Made by a program: the position numbers and the translations under genes. Below the pieces are notes generated by a model that saw nothing but the letters and a program-made list of their open reading frames with translations, was not told where the DNA came from and did no database searches. Below, one piece after another: positions 55,680 through 63,633 of a stretch of 64,000 nt of DNA; position 1 is the first letter of the stretch; the number at the start of each line of letters is the position of its first letter. Source of the stretch: Bacteroidota bacterium (GTDB taxonomy: Bacteria > Bacteroidota > Bacteroidia > Cytophagales > Cyclobacteriaceae). Location: the NCBI GenBank assembly GCA_022567155.1, contig JADFHN010000003.1:1-64000 (forward strand), given 5' to 3'.

Positions 55680-56717
55680 ATGCGCCTGATTTTATATACG
55701 CTGGTTTTGTATTTAGCACCTGTTTTTGCGCTTTTCGGGCAGAAATCATTTGAAGGATTTGAATTTTTTGGTGATGATTCCTCCATTATCGAATGTAAAA
55801 TTACCTCCGACTTTAAATTTCTAAGAAAGGAAAAATATAAAAGTGCGTATCAGCCTGCAAGATTTACCATGTTTACAAGTGAGGGTGATTCCACAACTAT
55901 CAATATTAAAATAAAAGCACGCGGGTTATTCAGGCGCAAACATTGTTTATTTCCTCCATTCAAAATCAAATTCAGTAAGGATGATTTTGCCGGCTCTTCC
56001 GTGCAGGAATTTAATAAGCTAAAACTGGTAACGCATTGCAGGAGCCAGTCTGCCTATGCACAACGGGTGATTGAAGAATACCTGATTTACAAAGCCTATG
56101 AGATGTTGACTGATTACAGCCTCAGAGTGCGGATGCTAAGGATCAATTATATTGATGAGGGCAGTAAATCTGATCCTGGTTGGAATTACGCATTTCTCAT
56201 AGAAGATCCTGATCAGATGGCTGAAAGAAACAATGCCATTGAATTATCCATAAAAAACCTGCATCCGGAGCACACCGACCGTATAGTATCTACAATTATG
56301 CCTGTATTTCAATACATGATAGGCAACACAGACTGGTCGGTGCATGCACAGCATAATATCAAATTAATTAAAATAAACGATCCTTCTAAATATTTTTCTA
56401 TAACGGTTCCTTATGATTTTGATTATTGCGGCCTTCTTAATGCTCCTTATGCCATACCACCTGAAAAGTTGAATATAGAAAAAGTTACTGAAAGGGTTTA
56501 CCGTGGATTTTGCCGAACCGATGAAGAGTTTCAAAAGGTATTCGATATGTTTTTAGCGCATAAAGAAGAGATCCTGAGTCTATTTCAAAACAATGACCTG
56601 CTGACCGACAAAAATAAAAGAATTTGTCTGGAATATATGAAAGAATTCTTCAGTATCATTGAAAATGAAAAACTTGTTAAAAGAACCATTTTAAGTCAAT
56701 GCCGGACGGATAGCTGA
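55680..56717 (+). CDS. Secreted CotH-like protein
   Basis: A 345-residue protein with a signal peptide (to about residue 20, ALFGQ). The remainder resembles CotH-type atypical kinases: strand-turn KIKARGLFRRKHCLFPPFKI near 75-95, then RVIEEYLIYKAYEMLTDYSL with the conserved YKxYxxLT pattern, FQYMIGNTDWSVHAQHNIKL and VPYDFDYCGLL, the last like the DFD metal-binding pattern of CotH. In spores and fungi CotH phosphorylates surface proteins. Length is near that of the core domain. Assignment is by pattern and moderate. Confidence 0.65.
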   Translation: MRLILYTLVLYLAPVFALFGQKSFEGFEFFGDDSSIIECKITSDFKFLRKEKYKSAYQPARFTMFTSEGDSTTINIKIKARGLFRRKHCLFPPFKIKFSKDDFAGSSVQEFNKLKLVTHCRSQSAYAQRVIEEYLIYKAYEMLTDYSLRVRMLRINYIDEGSKSDPGWNYAFLIEDPDQMAERNNAIELSIKNLHPEHTDRIVSTIMPVFQYMIGNTDWSVHAQHNIKLIKINDPSKYFSITVPYDFDYCGLLNAPYAIPPEKLNIEKVTERVYRGFCRTDEEFQKVFDMFLAHKEEILSLFQNNDLLTDKNKRICLEYMKEFFSIIENEKLVKRTILSQCRTDS

Positions 56718-56919
56718 GCTGATCCCCTCTTCACAAGAATCATCTTCAGGCTTGCAGCACTCTATTCCATTAATCCTTAAAATGCCAAATCATTGAACCT
56801 AACAGGGGTCAAAATTACGAAGCATGGTGTTGGCCACCGGTCATCTTCTTGCGTCAGTGGTTATTAATTCAAAAGCTTTTGACATAACATTGCGTCCAAC
56901 AACAGGTTATAATTATAGT
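56718..56919. other. Gene-free stretch left of the IS remnant
   Basis: No coding frame; nothing recognisable except AT-rich DNA. Together with the IS end to its right it makes up the gap between the CotH-like gene and the transposase relic. Confidence 0.35.
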
Positions 56920-57550
56920 ACTAAAGTTTCGCACCTCCAATTGCAGCCCATTTAGCGGGGTTGAGGTGCCTCTATTTGCTATAACATTTTTTATTTTGCC
57001 GGCCGGCAGGCGGGCATTTCTGGCATTAAGCAGCAATCTTGCCAATATCTTTATTACCCAATATACTATTGAGGTATTCAGCAGCCTTCTCATCATTGAA
57101 CAACTTTTTGATGATATCATCATAGTCAATTCCATCAAATACTGTTTCTATTATCTTGACCAATTCAAGGAACAAGCCCCAAAGCCGCTCATTGAGCCGG
57201 TATAGAATGATATCTTCTTCCCGCCAAGCGGGATAGCGCCCCTTTACTTTCATAATGGTCAAAGCGGAACCTCAAGGTCAATATCAGGTGCTGCACCATT
57301 GTTATGGTCAGGTCGGTTATCTAGTGCATCAAAGTCGTTAGACTGACACCTGCCCAGTCCCAACAATTGCTTCGATTCTTTTAAAAAATACCTCTATTGT
57401 CCATCTAGTCTGATAGATTTCTATCATCTGAATAAAGGACAAACCCGGATTGGTTGTAATAAAAACTTTCCATTTGCCGTTCTTCCCCTGACGGCTGAAA
57501 AACAGTTTGATCTTCTTTGATTTCCATTCCACAATGGCCTGTTTATAATA
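56920..57550 (-). mobile_element. 3' part of an IS4-type insertion sequence
   Basis: The minus strand from about 57550 to 57026 encodes the C-terminal half of a DDE transposase in at least three frames. KKIKLFFSRQGKNGKWKVFI, IQMIEIYQTRWTIEVFFKRI (the YxxRWxIExFFK signature with the catalytic Glu) and CQSNDFDAL come first. Then, after frameshifts, come LILTLRFRFDHYESKGALSR and LNERLWGLFLELVKIIETVF. The 5' half with the two catalytic Asp is missing. The right end of the element appears to be near 56920-56940 (AGTTTCGCACCTCC). The left junction lies inside lplA. Confidence 0.8.
57026..57262 (-). pseudogene. Transposase C-terminal fragment
   Basis: The open frame gives 78 residues; from about residue 13, REEDIILYRLNERLWGLFLE onward is the C-terminal tail of the IS4-type transposase described for 56920-57550, ending KDIGKIAA. 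The first dozen residues are out-of-frame noise created by the frameshift. It cannot be functional on its own. Confidence 0.8.
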
Positions 57551-58030
57551 GAAACCAAAAAGGAAGTTACCGGTTACAACTTCAGCGTCATCAATCGTAC
57601 CTGCTCCTGTCCCCGCAATCTTTTTACCATCAACATGAACATCGTTGACTGGATGGTAATACGCATCAATTCCAAAGAACTTGTAGGTTTCAACCAATGG
57701 TTTAATAAATAATTGAAAGCGGTGATCTGATCTTGCAGGCAATACGCCCTTCTGAAATATCCACTGCACAAACAACTGCCCCTCAACGATATACACTGTC
57801 CCTCCACCTGTTTCTCTGCGTATTACAGGAATATGATTTTTCTGACAGTAATCAAGATTCAATTCCAGAGCCGCATCCTGAAAAAACCCAATACACATGT
57901 ACCTGCTTTGTGGTGTTACCAGCACAATTGTATCAGGCGTGTCAGGTGTTTGCACGTAACTCAATCCATGATAAAGGGTCTGCGACCTTACAAATGACAC
58001 AGTCCCCGCATCGATTAACCTCACAGCCAT
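57338..58030 (-). pseudogene. lplA truncated and fused in frame to transposase
   Basis: A 230-residue chimera. Residues 1-160 are a lipoate-protein ligase A-type domain: RRETGGGTVYIVEG (71-84, the RRxSGGGxVY motif), DVHVDGKKIAGTGAG with the catalytic Lys (131-144) and VVTGNFLFGF. From residue 161 (about 57550) the frame continues without a stop into the transposase: YYKQAIVEWKSKKIKLFFSR to the FFKRIEAI signature. About a third of the LplA domain and its C-terminal part are lost. It would be the fourth gene of the ArsR-TusA-DsrE operon. Ligase activity is doubtful. Confidence 0.85.
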
Positions 58031-58061
58031 ACCATATCAGCCCGGCAATCCGGGGTATATA

Positions 58062-58574
58062 TTAAATAAACAAACTCACATTTGCATCTGCTGCGAATTC
58101 CAGATAGGTTGCAGCTCCCGCAATTTCAGCCTCCTCAATAAATTCCTCCCTCTTGAATCCGAATACGTCCATAGTCATCTGACAACCAATCATTCTGACA
58201 TTCATGTCAATTGACATATCCCGTAACTCCTCTATAGAGGCCACTCCCTTGTTTTTAAAAGTCTTTTTCATCAGACTTGTAGCCATCGATTCGAATCCGG
58301 GAATGTTATTTGCAATCAAATTCGGAATCGGCCAGTTGAAATTCTGAAATCCTTCAGGTCCAAAAGGCATTTTCATTGGCATTGCTGGATTGCTGCCTGG
58401 TGAAATTGTTGCTTTAAAATCTTTTTTCAGCAACAGCAACCCGTAAAAAGTGAAAAATATCCCCACTTCCCAATCCATCGAAGCTGCAGCAGTAGCCAAA
58501 ATAAATGGCGGATAGGCCCAGTCCAGGGTTCCGCGACTGGATATCAATGCAAGTTTGCGTTTTCCATTTTCCAT
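58062..58574 (-). CDS. DsrE-family sulfur-transfer protein (DsrE3A-like)
   Basis: A 170-residue DsrE/DrsE-fold protein. GTLDWAYPPFILATAAASMD starts the fold; FFTFYGLLLLKK is typical of the DsrE3A group, as is a single conserved Cys131 in VRMIGCQMTMDVFG, the presumed persulfide carrier. C-terminal AEIAGAATYLEFAADANVSL completes it. In sulfur oxidisers DsrE3A takes sulfane sulfur from or passes it to TusA. It is 12 bases downstream of tusA and 31 bases upstream of lplA, on the same strand. Confidence 0.88.
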   Translation of the reverse strand: MENGKRKLALISSRGTLDWAYPPFILATAAASMDWEVGIFFTFYGLLLLKKDFKATISPGSNPAMPMKMPFGPEGFQNFNWPIPNLIANNIPGFESMATSLMKKTFKNKGVASIEELRDMSIDMNVRMIGCQMTMDVFGFKREEFIEEAEIAGAATYLEFAADANVSLFI

Positions 58575-58585
58575 AACATATAGTT

Positions 58586-58825
58586 CTAATGTGTTTTCCT
58601 GATTAAAAAACGAAATGTCTCTCCTTCATCATGTGATTCAAGAAGTTCATGCTGCGTTTGCCTTGCCCAGGCTTCCATATCCGGCATGGCACCCGAATCG
58701 GTGGAAATCATCTCAAGGATTTCTCCTACCTCTATTTCCGTGATTGCTTTTTTGGTTTTTACTATCGGTATCGGGCAAAGCGTACCCGAACAATCCAGTG
58801 TTTTAACAACTTTAAGGTCATTCAT
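58586..58825 (-). CDS. tusA: TusA-family sulfur carrier
   Basis: A 79-residue TusA/SirA protein. The family motif with the sulfur-binding Cys is LDCSGTLCPIPIVKTKKAI (Cys12, and Cys17 in CPIP). The rest, VGEILEMISTDSGAMPDMEA to FRFLIRKTH, follows the family fold. It shuttles persulfide sulfur between proteins. Its place next to DsrE and LplA indicates a role other than the classical 2-thiouridine relay. Confidence 0.9.
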   Translation of the reverse strand: MNDLKVVKTLDCSGTLCPIPIVKTKKAITEIEVGEILEMISTDSGAMPDMEAWARQTQHELLESHDEGETFRFLIRKTH

Positions 58826-58877
58826 TTTGTTGGAAATTAATTTACTACTAGATAAACAGGTTTATGATCGATATAGT

Positions 58878-59180
58878 TTAAATATTACAATTATAAATAC
58901 AGTCAAAAACTTTTGTGATTTCTTTAAGCGCCAGTTTGTAATAAATATTCCTCCCCTGCCTCAACGATTCGATGATTCCTATGTTTTTCATTTTCTTCAG
59001 ATGAAGTGAGAGTAACGAAGGTTCTATTTTAACTTCATTTAATATTTCGCCTACAGAATACGATTTGCCGTCTTCTAGCAATTCGGGAATTTCAAGCCTG
59101 ACCGGGTATGCAAGACCTCCGAATATCTCAGCTACTTTGCCGAGTTTCATCGGGCTTATTCTTCTTTTTATTGCTCCCAC
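58878..59180 (-). CDS. ArsR-family transcriptional regulator
   Basis: A 100-residue winged-helix protein. VAEIFGGLAYPVRLEIPELL and SVGEILNEVKIEPSLLSLHL are the first helices and the recognition helix; LRQGRNIYYKLALKEITKVF is the wing and last helix, followed by FDCIYNCNI with two C-terminal Cys (about 93 and 97). The N-terminal Cys of persulfide-sensing members (SqrR, BigR type) is not seen. It starts the sulfur/lipoate operon and likely represses it, responding to sulfur compounds or metal. tusA is 52 bases downstream. Confidence 0.88.
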   Translation of the reverse strand: MGAIKRRISPMKLGKVAEIFGGLAYPVRLEIPELLEDGKSYSVGEILNEVKIEPSLLSLHLKKMKNIGIIESLRQGRNIYYKLALKEITKVFDCIYNCNI

Positions 59181-59469
59181 CTTAAGATATTATTTTGAAA
59201 ACTGAGTTACAGTAAATAAATAATTTTACAATAGTTCAAGTATTCAAGTGTTGATTTTTTAAATAACTTATTTTGCACAATAAATGCCCTGATAAATGAT
59301 ATTCAGAAAATGAAATTGTTGTGCTTGTATGGCAAGATTTTACAGGCACAAAGGCAGGCTTACGTTTCCCGATCCCGATAGCTATCAGGGATCAGGGACC
59401 AGCGCCAAGACTTGCGTCAGGGAGAATTCATTGCCAGCTTTATCCGGTTAATCCCCGAAATAAGTATAC
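59181..59469. other. Gene-free stretch upstream of the ArsR gene
   Basis: Should carry the promoter of the sulfur operon near 59190-59240. At about 59379-59401 is a near-palindrome (GATCCCGATAGCTATC, then AGGGATC). No coding frame is convincing; a plus-strand frame crossing this stretch is repeat-derived. Confidence 0.4.
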
Positions 59470-59603
59470 CGTCATTACCCTGTCTGCCTGTCCACCTTCA
59501 CTTCGTTTGCGTCTGCGCCGAAGTCGGCTACGACGCAGGAGCACGGCGGACAAAGTCCGGTATGGTTTATCCTGGTAGGCCCGGGTAATCCCTAAAAAAA
59601 CAC
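59470..59603. repeat. Palindromic element, partial copy B'
   Basis: Begins CGTCATTACCC at 59470 and ends in GGGTAATCCCTAAAAAAACA (near 59584-59603), matching the left part of the full copies at 33752 and 59604, but with a foreign GC-rich middle (GAAGTCGGCTACGACG). Its right end is replaced by the next copy. It appears to be a copy split by the neighbour. Confidence 0.6.
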
Positions 59604-59749
59604 TGTCATTACCCGGTTTCTTGTCTGCCGAAGCTTAAGCGTAGGCAGAATCCGGGTAATCCCCCTAACGAAACACTAATTCCGGTTTGTTCTATACTGA
59701 CTCAAACGAGGGGATTATCCGATATCGCTGTGCGATTCGGGTAATGACG
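59604..59749. repeat. Palindromic element, copy B
   Basis: Runs from TGTCATTACCCGG to CGGGTAATGACG. Its right half, GTAATCCCCCTAACGAAACA and GGGGATTATCCGATATCGCT, aligns with the reverse complement of copy A over its whole length. The left end contains an extra hairpin (TCTGCCGAAGC...GTAGGCAGA), possibly a nested second repeat. It is the best evidence that A, B and C are one family. Confidence 0.78.
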
Positions 59750-59851
59750 TTTGATTTGGAGATTGTATGACCCGTCCTGAAATTGGTTGACTCTTTTAAC
59801 TTTAATATTAGCAATATTTGTTGCCATATTTTTTGTTAACATTAATTCAAA
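59750..59851. other. Short gene-free stretch
   Basis: About 100 bases of AT-rich DNA between copy B of the repeat and the radical-SAM-like relic. Nothing else is seen. Confidence 0.35.
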
Positions 59852-59995
59852 TCATATTTGCAATGCCACGATGAAGCGGAGGCAAGCTCTGCTTGTAATA
59901 TCCAGTGATACCGAACGGATTGCACCCGCTTTACGAATGTCCTCATAAAGCCTTTTCAGAAACGGATCATCCAGGTATTGCCTGATTACAGACAT
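59852..59995 (-). pseudogene. N-terminal relic resembling a radical SAM protein
   Basis: ATG 59995 opens MSVIRQYLDDPFLKRLYEE, then a frameshift at about 59938 leads to IRKAGAIRSVSLDIT. This resembles the N-terminus of radical SAM proteins, whose next segment is the CxxxCxxC cluster (RSxSLDITxxCNxxCxxC). Here that segment is replaced by SRACLRFIVALQI and a stop. I infer a relic of such a gene, cut just at its iron-sulfur motif. The match is short and should be treated with caution. Confidence 0.4.
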
Positions 59996-60050
59996 GATCT
60001 TTCGCTACTATTAAGGATAATATTTTTTTGTGGCCGGTAAAATTATACCG

Positions 60051-62774
60051 TCACTGCCTGACAAATCTAATGGGCAATACAATGTTGTCAAAAGAGAGAT
60101 ATAAAATATAAACACCCATATTTAAACCTGAAACGTCAAGATTGTTTATCACACCAATAATTTTCTTCTTTACGTACACAAGCCTTCCCGAATTATCAAT
60201 AATATGTATATCTAACTCTTTTTGAGCAAGTTGAGATAGGTCAATGAATAATGTATGCTGTACCGGATTCGGATAAATTCGAATCACAATATCGCTCAGA
60301 TTTGTTTCGATAACTCCCGTTACGATATCCGCCATCGTTGTGGCTTCACCCGTACAACCTTCAATTGTTACTGTTAAAACATACTCACCCTTTTCATATA
60401 CATTCACCATGCTATCTGTTGAGATTATACTCCCATCAAAAAGCCACTGATTTCCTGAGGTATGTTTTGAATTTAATATGGCATAATATCCCTGATACAA
60501 AACCTGTATTTCAGGCGTCGGTATTACACAGAAGGTATGCGTTACCGCGTTTGCAGAATCGTAAAACGCATTGCCATTCTGAGTTGCTTTAACAGACACA
60601 GTACCGGGGGAAAGGTTGATCAGGCTTGAATCAACAATTGTTGCGGTACCCCGGGTTATATCCAGGCCAACCTCAAGTTCTGAGGTAGCATAAAAAATTA
60701 AGGTTATTGAATCAACCGATTCGTTAAAATCCGGTATCGAATCAAACACTATTTCCTGCAGGGCCCTGCTTATATCTATCGTCTGATCAACTTCTTGCGC
60801 AGGATGGTAATTCATATCACCTCCCTGCCGGGCAATAACCGTAAGTGAACCTACTCCGGTTGCAATAAGCTTATTTCCTTCTGTGAGGGCAATATTTTCA
60901 TTGCCGGATAAAAATGATACTTCCAGTCCCGAACTTGCATTTGCCACCAGAATAACGGTGTCTTTAAAACGTAAGGTTTGAATGGGCTCAAATGAAATGG
61001 TCTGATTTGCTTTTTCAATCACCACCATACGCACTACAGTATCAGGCAGGTAGTTTTGATTTCCTTCCTGGACCGCCGACACTTCAACATCTCCTGCACC
61101 TGAAATTACCGCTTCATTCACATTAATAATCTTAAGCACATTCTCATCAGCGCTAAAAAAGTTTACAGGCAAGCCCGAAGAGGATTCGGCAAATAATTCA
61201 AATGACGGGTCTCCAAATATTTTTGCCGGTATTTCGTCAAAGTCAACGACCTGTTCTGTTTTGCCAACTTCGACAGTCTGCGTGGATTGTGGCGCCGGAT
61301 TATAATTTTCATCACCTGACTGATCCGCTGATATAACCACAGATCCTGCATTATGTATGGTAGCCATGCTACCCGACACCGAAATTATCTCCGGGTCGGA
61401 GGAAGTAAACACAACTTCCATTCCTGATGTAGCATCCGCTATCAACAAAAAAGGCGGATCGTTAAAACTTTTAGCCGGAACCGGCTCAAATTCTATTGTT
61501 TGATCAGCTTTATCAACCGTTAAAATATGTGCGACCGGCGTGGCAGCATTGTAAAAGTAATCACCCTGCTGGTTGGCAGTGATAATGGCATTTCCTCCAC
61601 CGATAATAGTGACTATACTGCCTGACACAGTTGCCACCGAGGGGTCTGAGCTTGTAAATATCAGTGGAAGCCCTGAATCTGAAGAAGCTGTTAGTTCAAA
61701 AGGCGGATCATTGAATTTCATAATCCCCGGTTCACTGAATGTGATCACCTGATCAAACTTGTCAGCTGCGGTTGATGTAAGCAAGCTGGCTCTGCGTGGT
61801 GCATTTTCGAGCACGATTGTCATTCGTTCCGTTTGTCCCGCGGAAAATATATTCACACAGGCGTCCCACGTATAGTCCATGTAATTTTCCCACATTTCCC
61901 TCACCACACCGCTACAAGTTGGCCCTTGCACATCAGGGCAAAAATTGTTAGGGTCATCCTGATTAGGTGTGTCGTCAACATAATCATCTTCCGTACAATT
62001 ATCGCCTGATTCCTCCGGCCCCCAGAGGTGGTATAACCCTAACCAGTGACCTGTTTCATGGGTAGCAGTTCTTCCTTTTTCATACGGAGGGCTTAATTCA
62101 CTGGTTCGTCCGAATACATTGTATCTGATAATAATACCGTCGGTTTCAGGTGGTGAATTTGGAGGAAGATCGTCAAAGGGCGCTTCCGGAAACTGTGCAG
62201 CGCCAAGAAGTCCGCCATTCAGATCGCACACCCAGATATTAAAATAATCATCAGGGTTCCAGAACGTGGCAGGTTGGATGACAGAGGAAAAATAATCATA
62301 ATCGTAAGGTGGTGCATCAAATTCCATGCTGTTTCGGTCAATACGATGAATGCCCGGTTCAGCAAGCATTTCACCTGCCTCATCTACCAGAGCCGGTAAA
62401 AAGTTAATGTTCATACTGCCTGCCACATCTATAAATTCTGCTGGAGTATTTACCGTATCGGCATTAAGCCGGTTAAAATCTTCGTTTAAAACTTCCAGTT
62501 GAGAAAGCACCTGCTCCAGACTGATGTTTGTTCCGGTACCCAACGATTCACCATCGTGTACGATATGTACGATTACAGGTACATTAAACACCTGTTCTTC
62601 CACGGCAAGAGTGCGAAACCCTGCACGGCGTTCTTTTATCCTGTTTATCCAGGCATCGAAATCATCCGCGCTCACGTGTGTGTTTACCACACAACTCCTG
62701 CTCTGAGCCCGCATATTTCCTGAAGCCACCCAAAGGAACCCCCACAAAAAAATAAGAAGTGATCTATACAACAT
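60051..62774 (-). CDS. Secreted M43 metalloprotease with five tandem repeats and T9SS domain
   Basis: A 907-residue protein. A signal peptide (to about 24) is followed by the pappalysin-like (M43) domain (about 60-330) with zinc motif HETGHWLGLYHLWG (His239, Glu240, His243, His249) and the Met-turn region ENYMDYTWDAC. Next come five repeats of about 82 residues (about 335-750), each opening with a DQxIxFxxxxxxxFxDPPF pattern and ending in a NYxxA-type turn; they resemble bacterial Ig-like surface repeats. The last 80 residues (IRIYPNPVQHTLFIDLSQ to VLPIRFVRQ) are a T9SS type A sorting domain. It is exported to the surface. Confidence 0.88.
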   Translation of the reverse strand: MLYRSLLIFLWGFLWVASGNMRAQSRSCVVNTHVSADDFDAWINRIKERRAGFRTLAVEEQVFNVPVIVHIVHDGESLGTGTNISLEQVLSQLEVLNEDFNRLNADTVNTPAEFIDVAGSMNINFLPALVDEAGEMLAEPGIHRIDRNSMEFDAPPYDYDYFSSVIQPATFWNPDDYFNIWVCDLNGGLLGAAQFPEAPFDDLPPNSPPETDGIIIRYNVFGRTSELSPPYEKGRTATHETGHWLGLYHLWGPEESGDNCTEDDYVDDTPNQDDPNNFCPDVQGPTCSGVVREMWENYMDYTWDACVNIFSAGQTERMTIVLENAPRRASLLTSTAADKFDQVITFSEPGIMKFNDPPFELTASSDSGLPLIFTSSDPSVATVSGSIVTIIGGGNAIITANQQGDYFYNAATPVAHILTVDKADQTIEFEPVPAKSFNDPPFLLIADATSGMEVVFTSSDPEIISVSGSMATIHNAGSVVISADQSGDENYNPAPQSTQTVEVGKTEQVVDFDEIPAKIFGDPSFELFAESSSGLPVNFFSADENVLKIINVNEAVISGAGDVEVSAVQEGNQNYLPDTVVRMVVIEKANQTISFEPIQTLRFKDTVILVANASSGLEVSFLSGNENIALTEGNKLIATGVGSLTVIARQGGDMNYHPAQEVDQTIDISRALQEIVFDSIPDFNESVDSITLIFYATSELEVGLDITRGTATIVDSSLINLSPGTVSVKATQNGNAFYDSANAVTHTFCVIPTPEIQVLYQGYYAILNSKHTSGNQWLFDGSIISTDSMVNVYEKGEYVLTVTIEGCTGEATTMADIVTGVIETNLSDIVIRIYPNPVQHTLFIDLSQLAQKELDIHIIDNSGRLVYVKKKIIGVINNLDVSGLNMGVYILYLSFDNIVLPIRFVRQ

Positions 62775-62832
62775 ACCTATCCACGGATTAATTTGAAATG
62801 GTTGCTTACAGGTAACCCCCCCCCGTTCAAAA

Positions 62833-63255
62833 TTACTGTGTTATCCCGTATGCCCGATATTCAGACATTTCTTTTTCAAAACTAAGCTTTTTGTGAATTT
62901 CAGTTTGCAAAGCAATATAGCTTGATACTTTCGGAACTTCTTCAAATGAAACAGCCGTGGCCCAGTATCCTTTTTGCCAATACAGCTTATTTTCATGATT
63001 TGTGTTAAACCAATGACTGCACTCCCCTTTTGTCCAGCCTACCACCTCTGACAATGAACGATAGGAAGGAAGTTTGATAAGAACATGAAAATGTTCCGGG
63101 GCACTATTGATAGCTACAACTTTAGTATCACGCATTTTGAAATTCCGTAGCAGCCGTTCCGTTATTTCAGTACTCAAATCGTTCGTTAATAATGGCGTCC
63201 ATCCTTTGGTAGCAATAATCACATGGACAAACACATTTACAATTGAAACGCTCAC
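62833..63255 (-). CDS. Y1 (IS200/REP-associated) transposase
   Basis: A 140-residue HUH-type single-strand transposase. The HUH pair is in APEHFHVLIKLPS (His about 54 and 56) and the catalytic Tyr is Tyr112 in KVSSYIALQTEIHKK. IS200/IS605 and REP-associated (RAYT) enzymes share this core. No tnpB or classical IS ends are visible next to it. The upstream 350 bases hold a 9-bp hairpin and a full palindromic element, which makes a REP-type relation worth testing. The protein looks intact, so the element may be active. Confidence 0.88.
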   Translation of the reverse strand: MSVSIVNVFVHVIIATKGWTPLLTNDLSTEITERLLRNFKMRDTKVVAINSAPEHFHVLIKLPSYRSLSEVVGWTKGECSHWFNTNHENKLYWQKGYWATAVSFEEVPKVSSYIALQTEIHKKLSFEKEMSEYRAYGITQ

Positions 63256-63477
63256 GTTAGTTTTTATGTTTGGGATAGCTGAATCTGCTTAATTGAGTTA
63301 AGTTACTGTAAATTATGCAGAAATACGTAAAGACTTCATGCATAAATGTCTGTTTAATTTAATGTGGCTAAAGCCGGTTTTTGTTATGTTATATCTGTCC
63401 GTCCCGTAAACGGGACGGGGATTTGTGGATTCAGGGACTATGTGTTTCCCGAGAAAAACAGAATACCCGATATACCA
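63256..63477. other. Promoter region of the transposase with a strong hairpin
   Basis: CCGTCCCGT-AA-ACGGGACGG is a perfect 20-base hairpin at 63399-63418, about 145 bases upstream of the transposase start. The rest is AT-rich. RAYT enzymes recognise such GC-rich hairpins; whether this one belongs to it is not known. Confidence 0.55.
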
Positions 63478-63588
63478 CGTCATTACCCGATATTGCTCCG
63501 CAATTCTGGTAATGACGCTCTTTTTAAGAAGGTTGGGCGTCGCTTTCGCGATTCCTCCCGCCAGGCGGGGGGCAGGCGGGTAATGACG
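63478..63588. repeat. Palindromic element, copy C (111 bp)
   Basis: Ends CGTCATTACCCG (63478-63489) and CGGGTAATGACG (63577-63588) are perfect 12-bp inverted repeats. The first 40 bases fold back on themselves (CATTACCCGATATTGC...GCAATTCTGGTAATG). The length (111 bp) matches copy A (112 bp). The interior differs from A and carries a GC-rich hairpin (CCTCCCGCC...GGCGGG). It is next to the Y1 transposase gene. Confidence 0.82.
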
Positions 63589-63633
63589 TCTGATAGTCAA
63601 CTGTGGTATTTAGGATACATTGTTGCAGATGGA

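Noticed and set aside
59321-59578. 85-codon plus-strand frame
   Set aside because: It is made of repeat DNA (near-palindrome at 59379 and copy B'), is Arg/Ser-rich, and has no family likeness.
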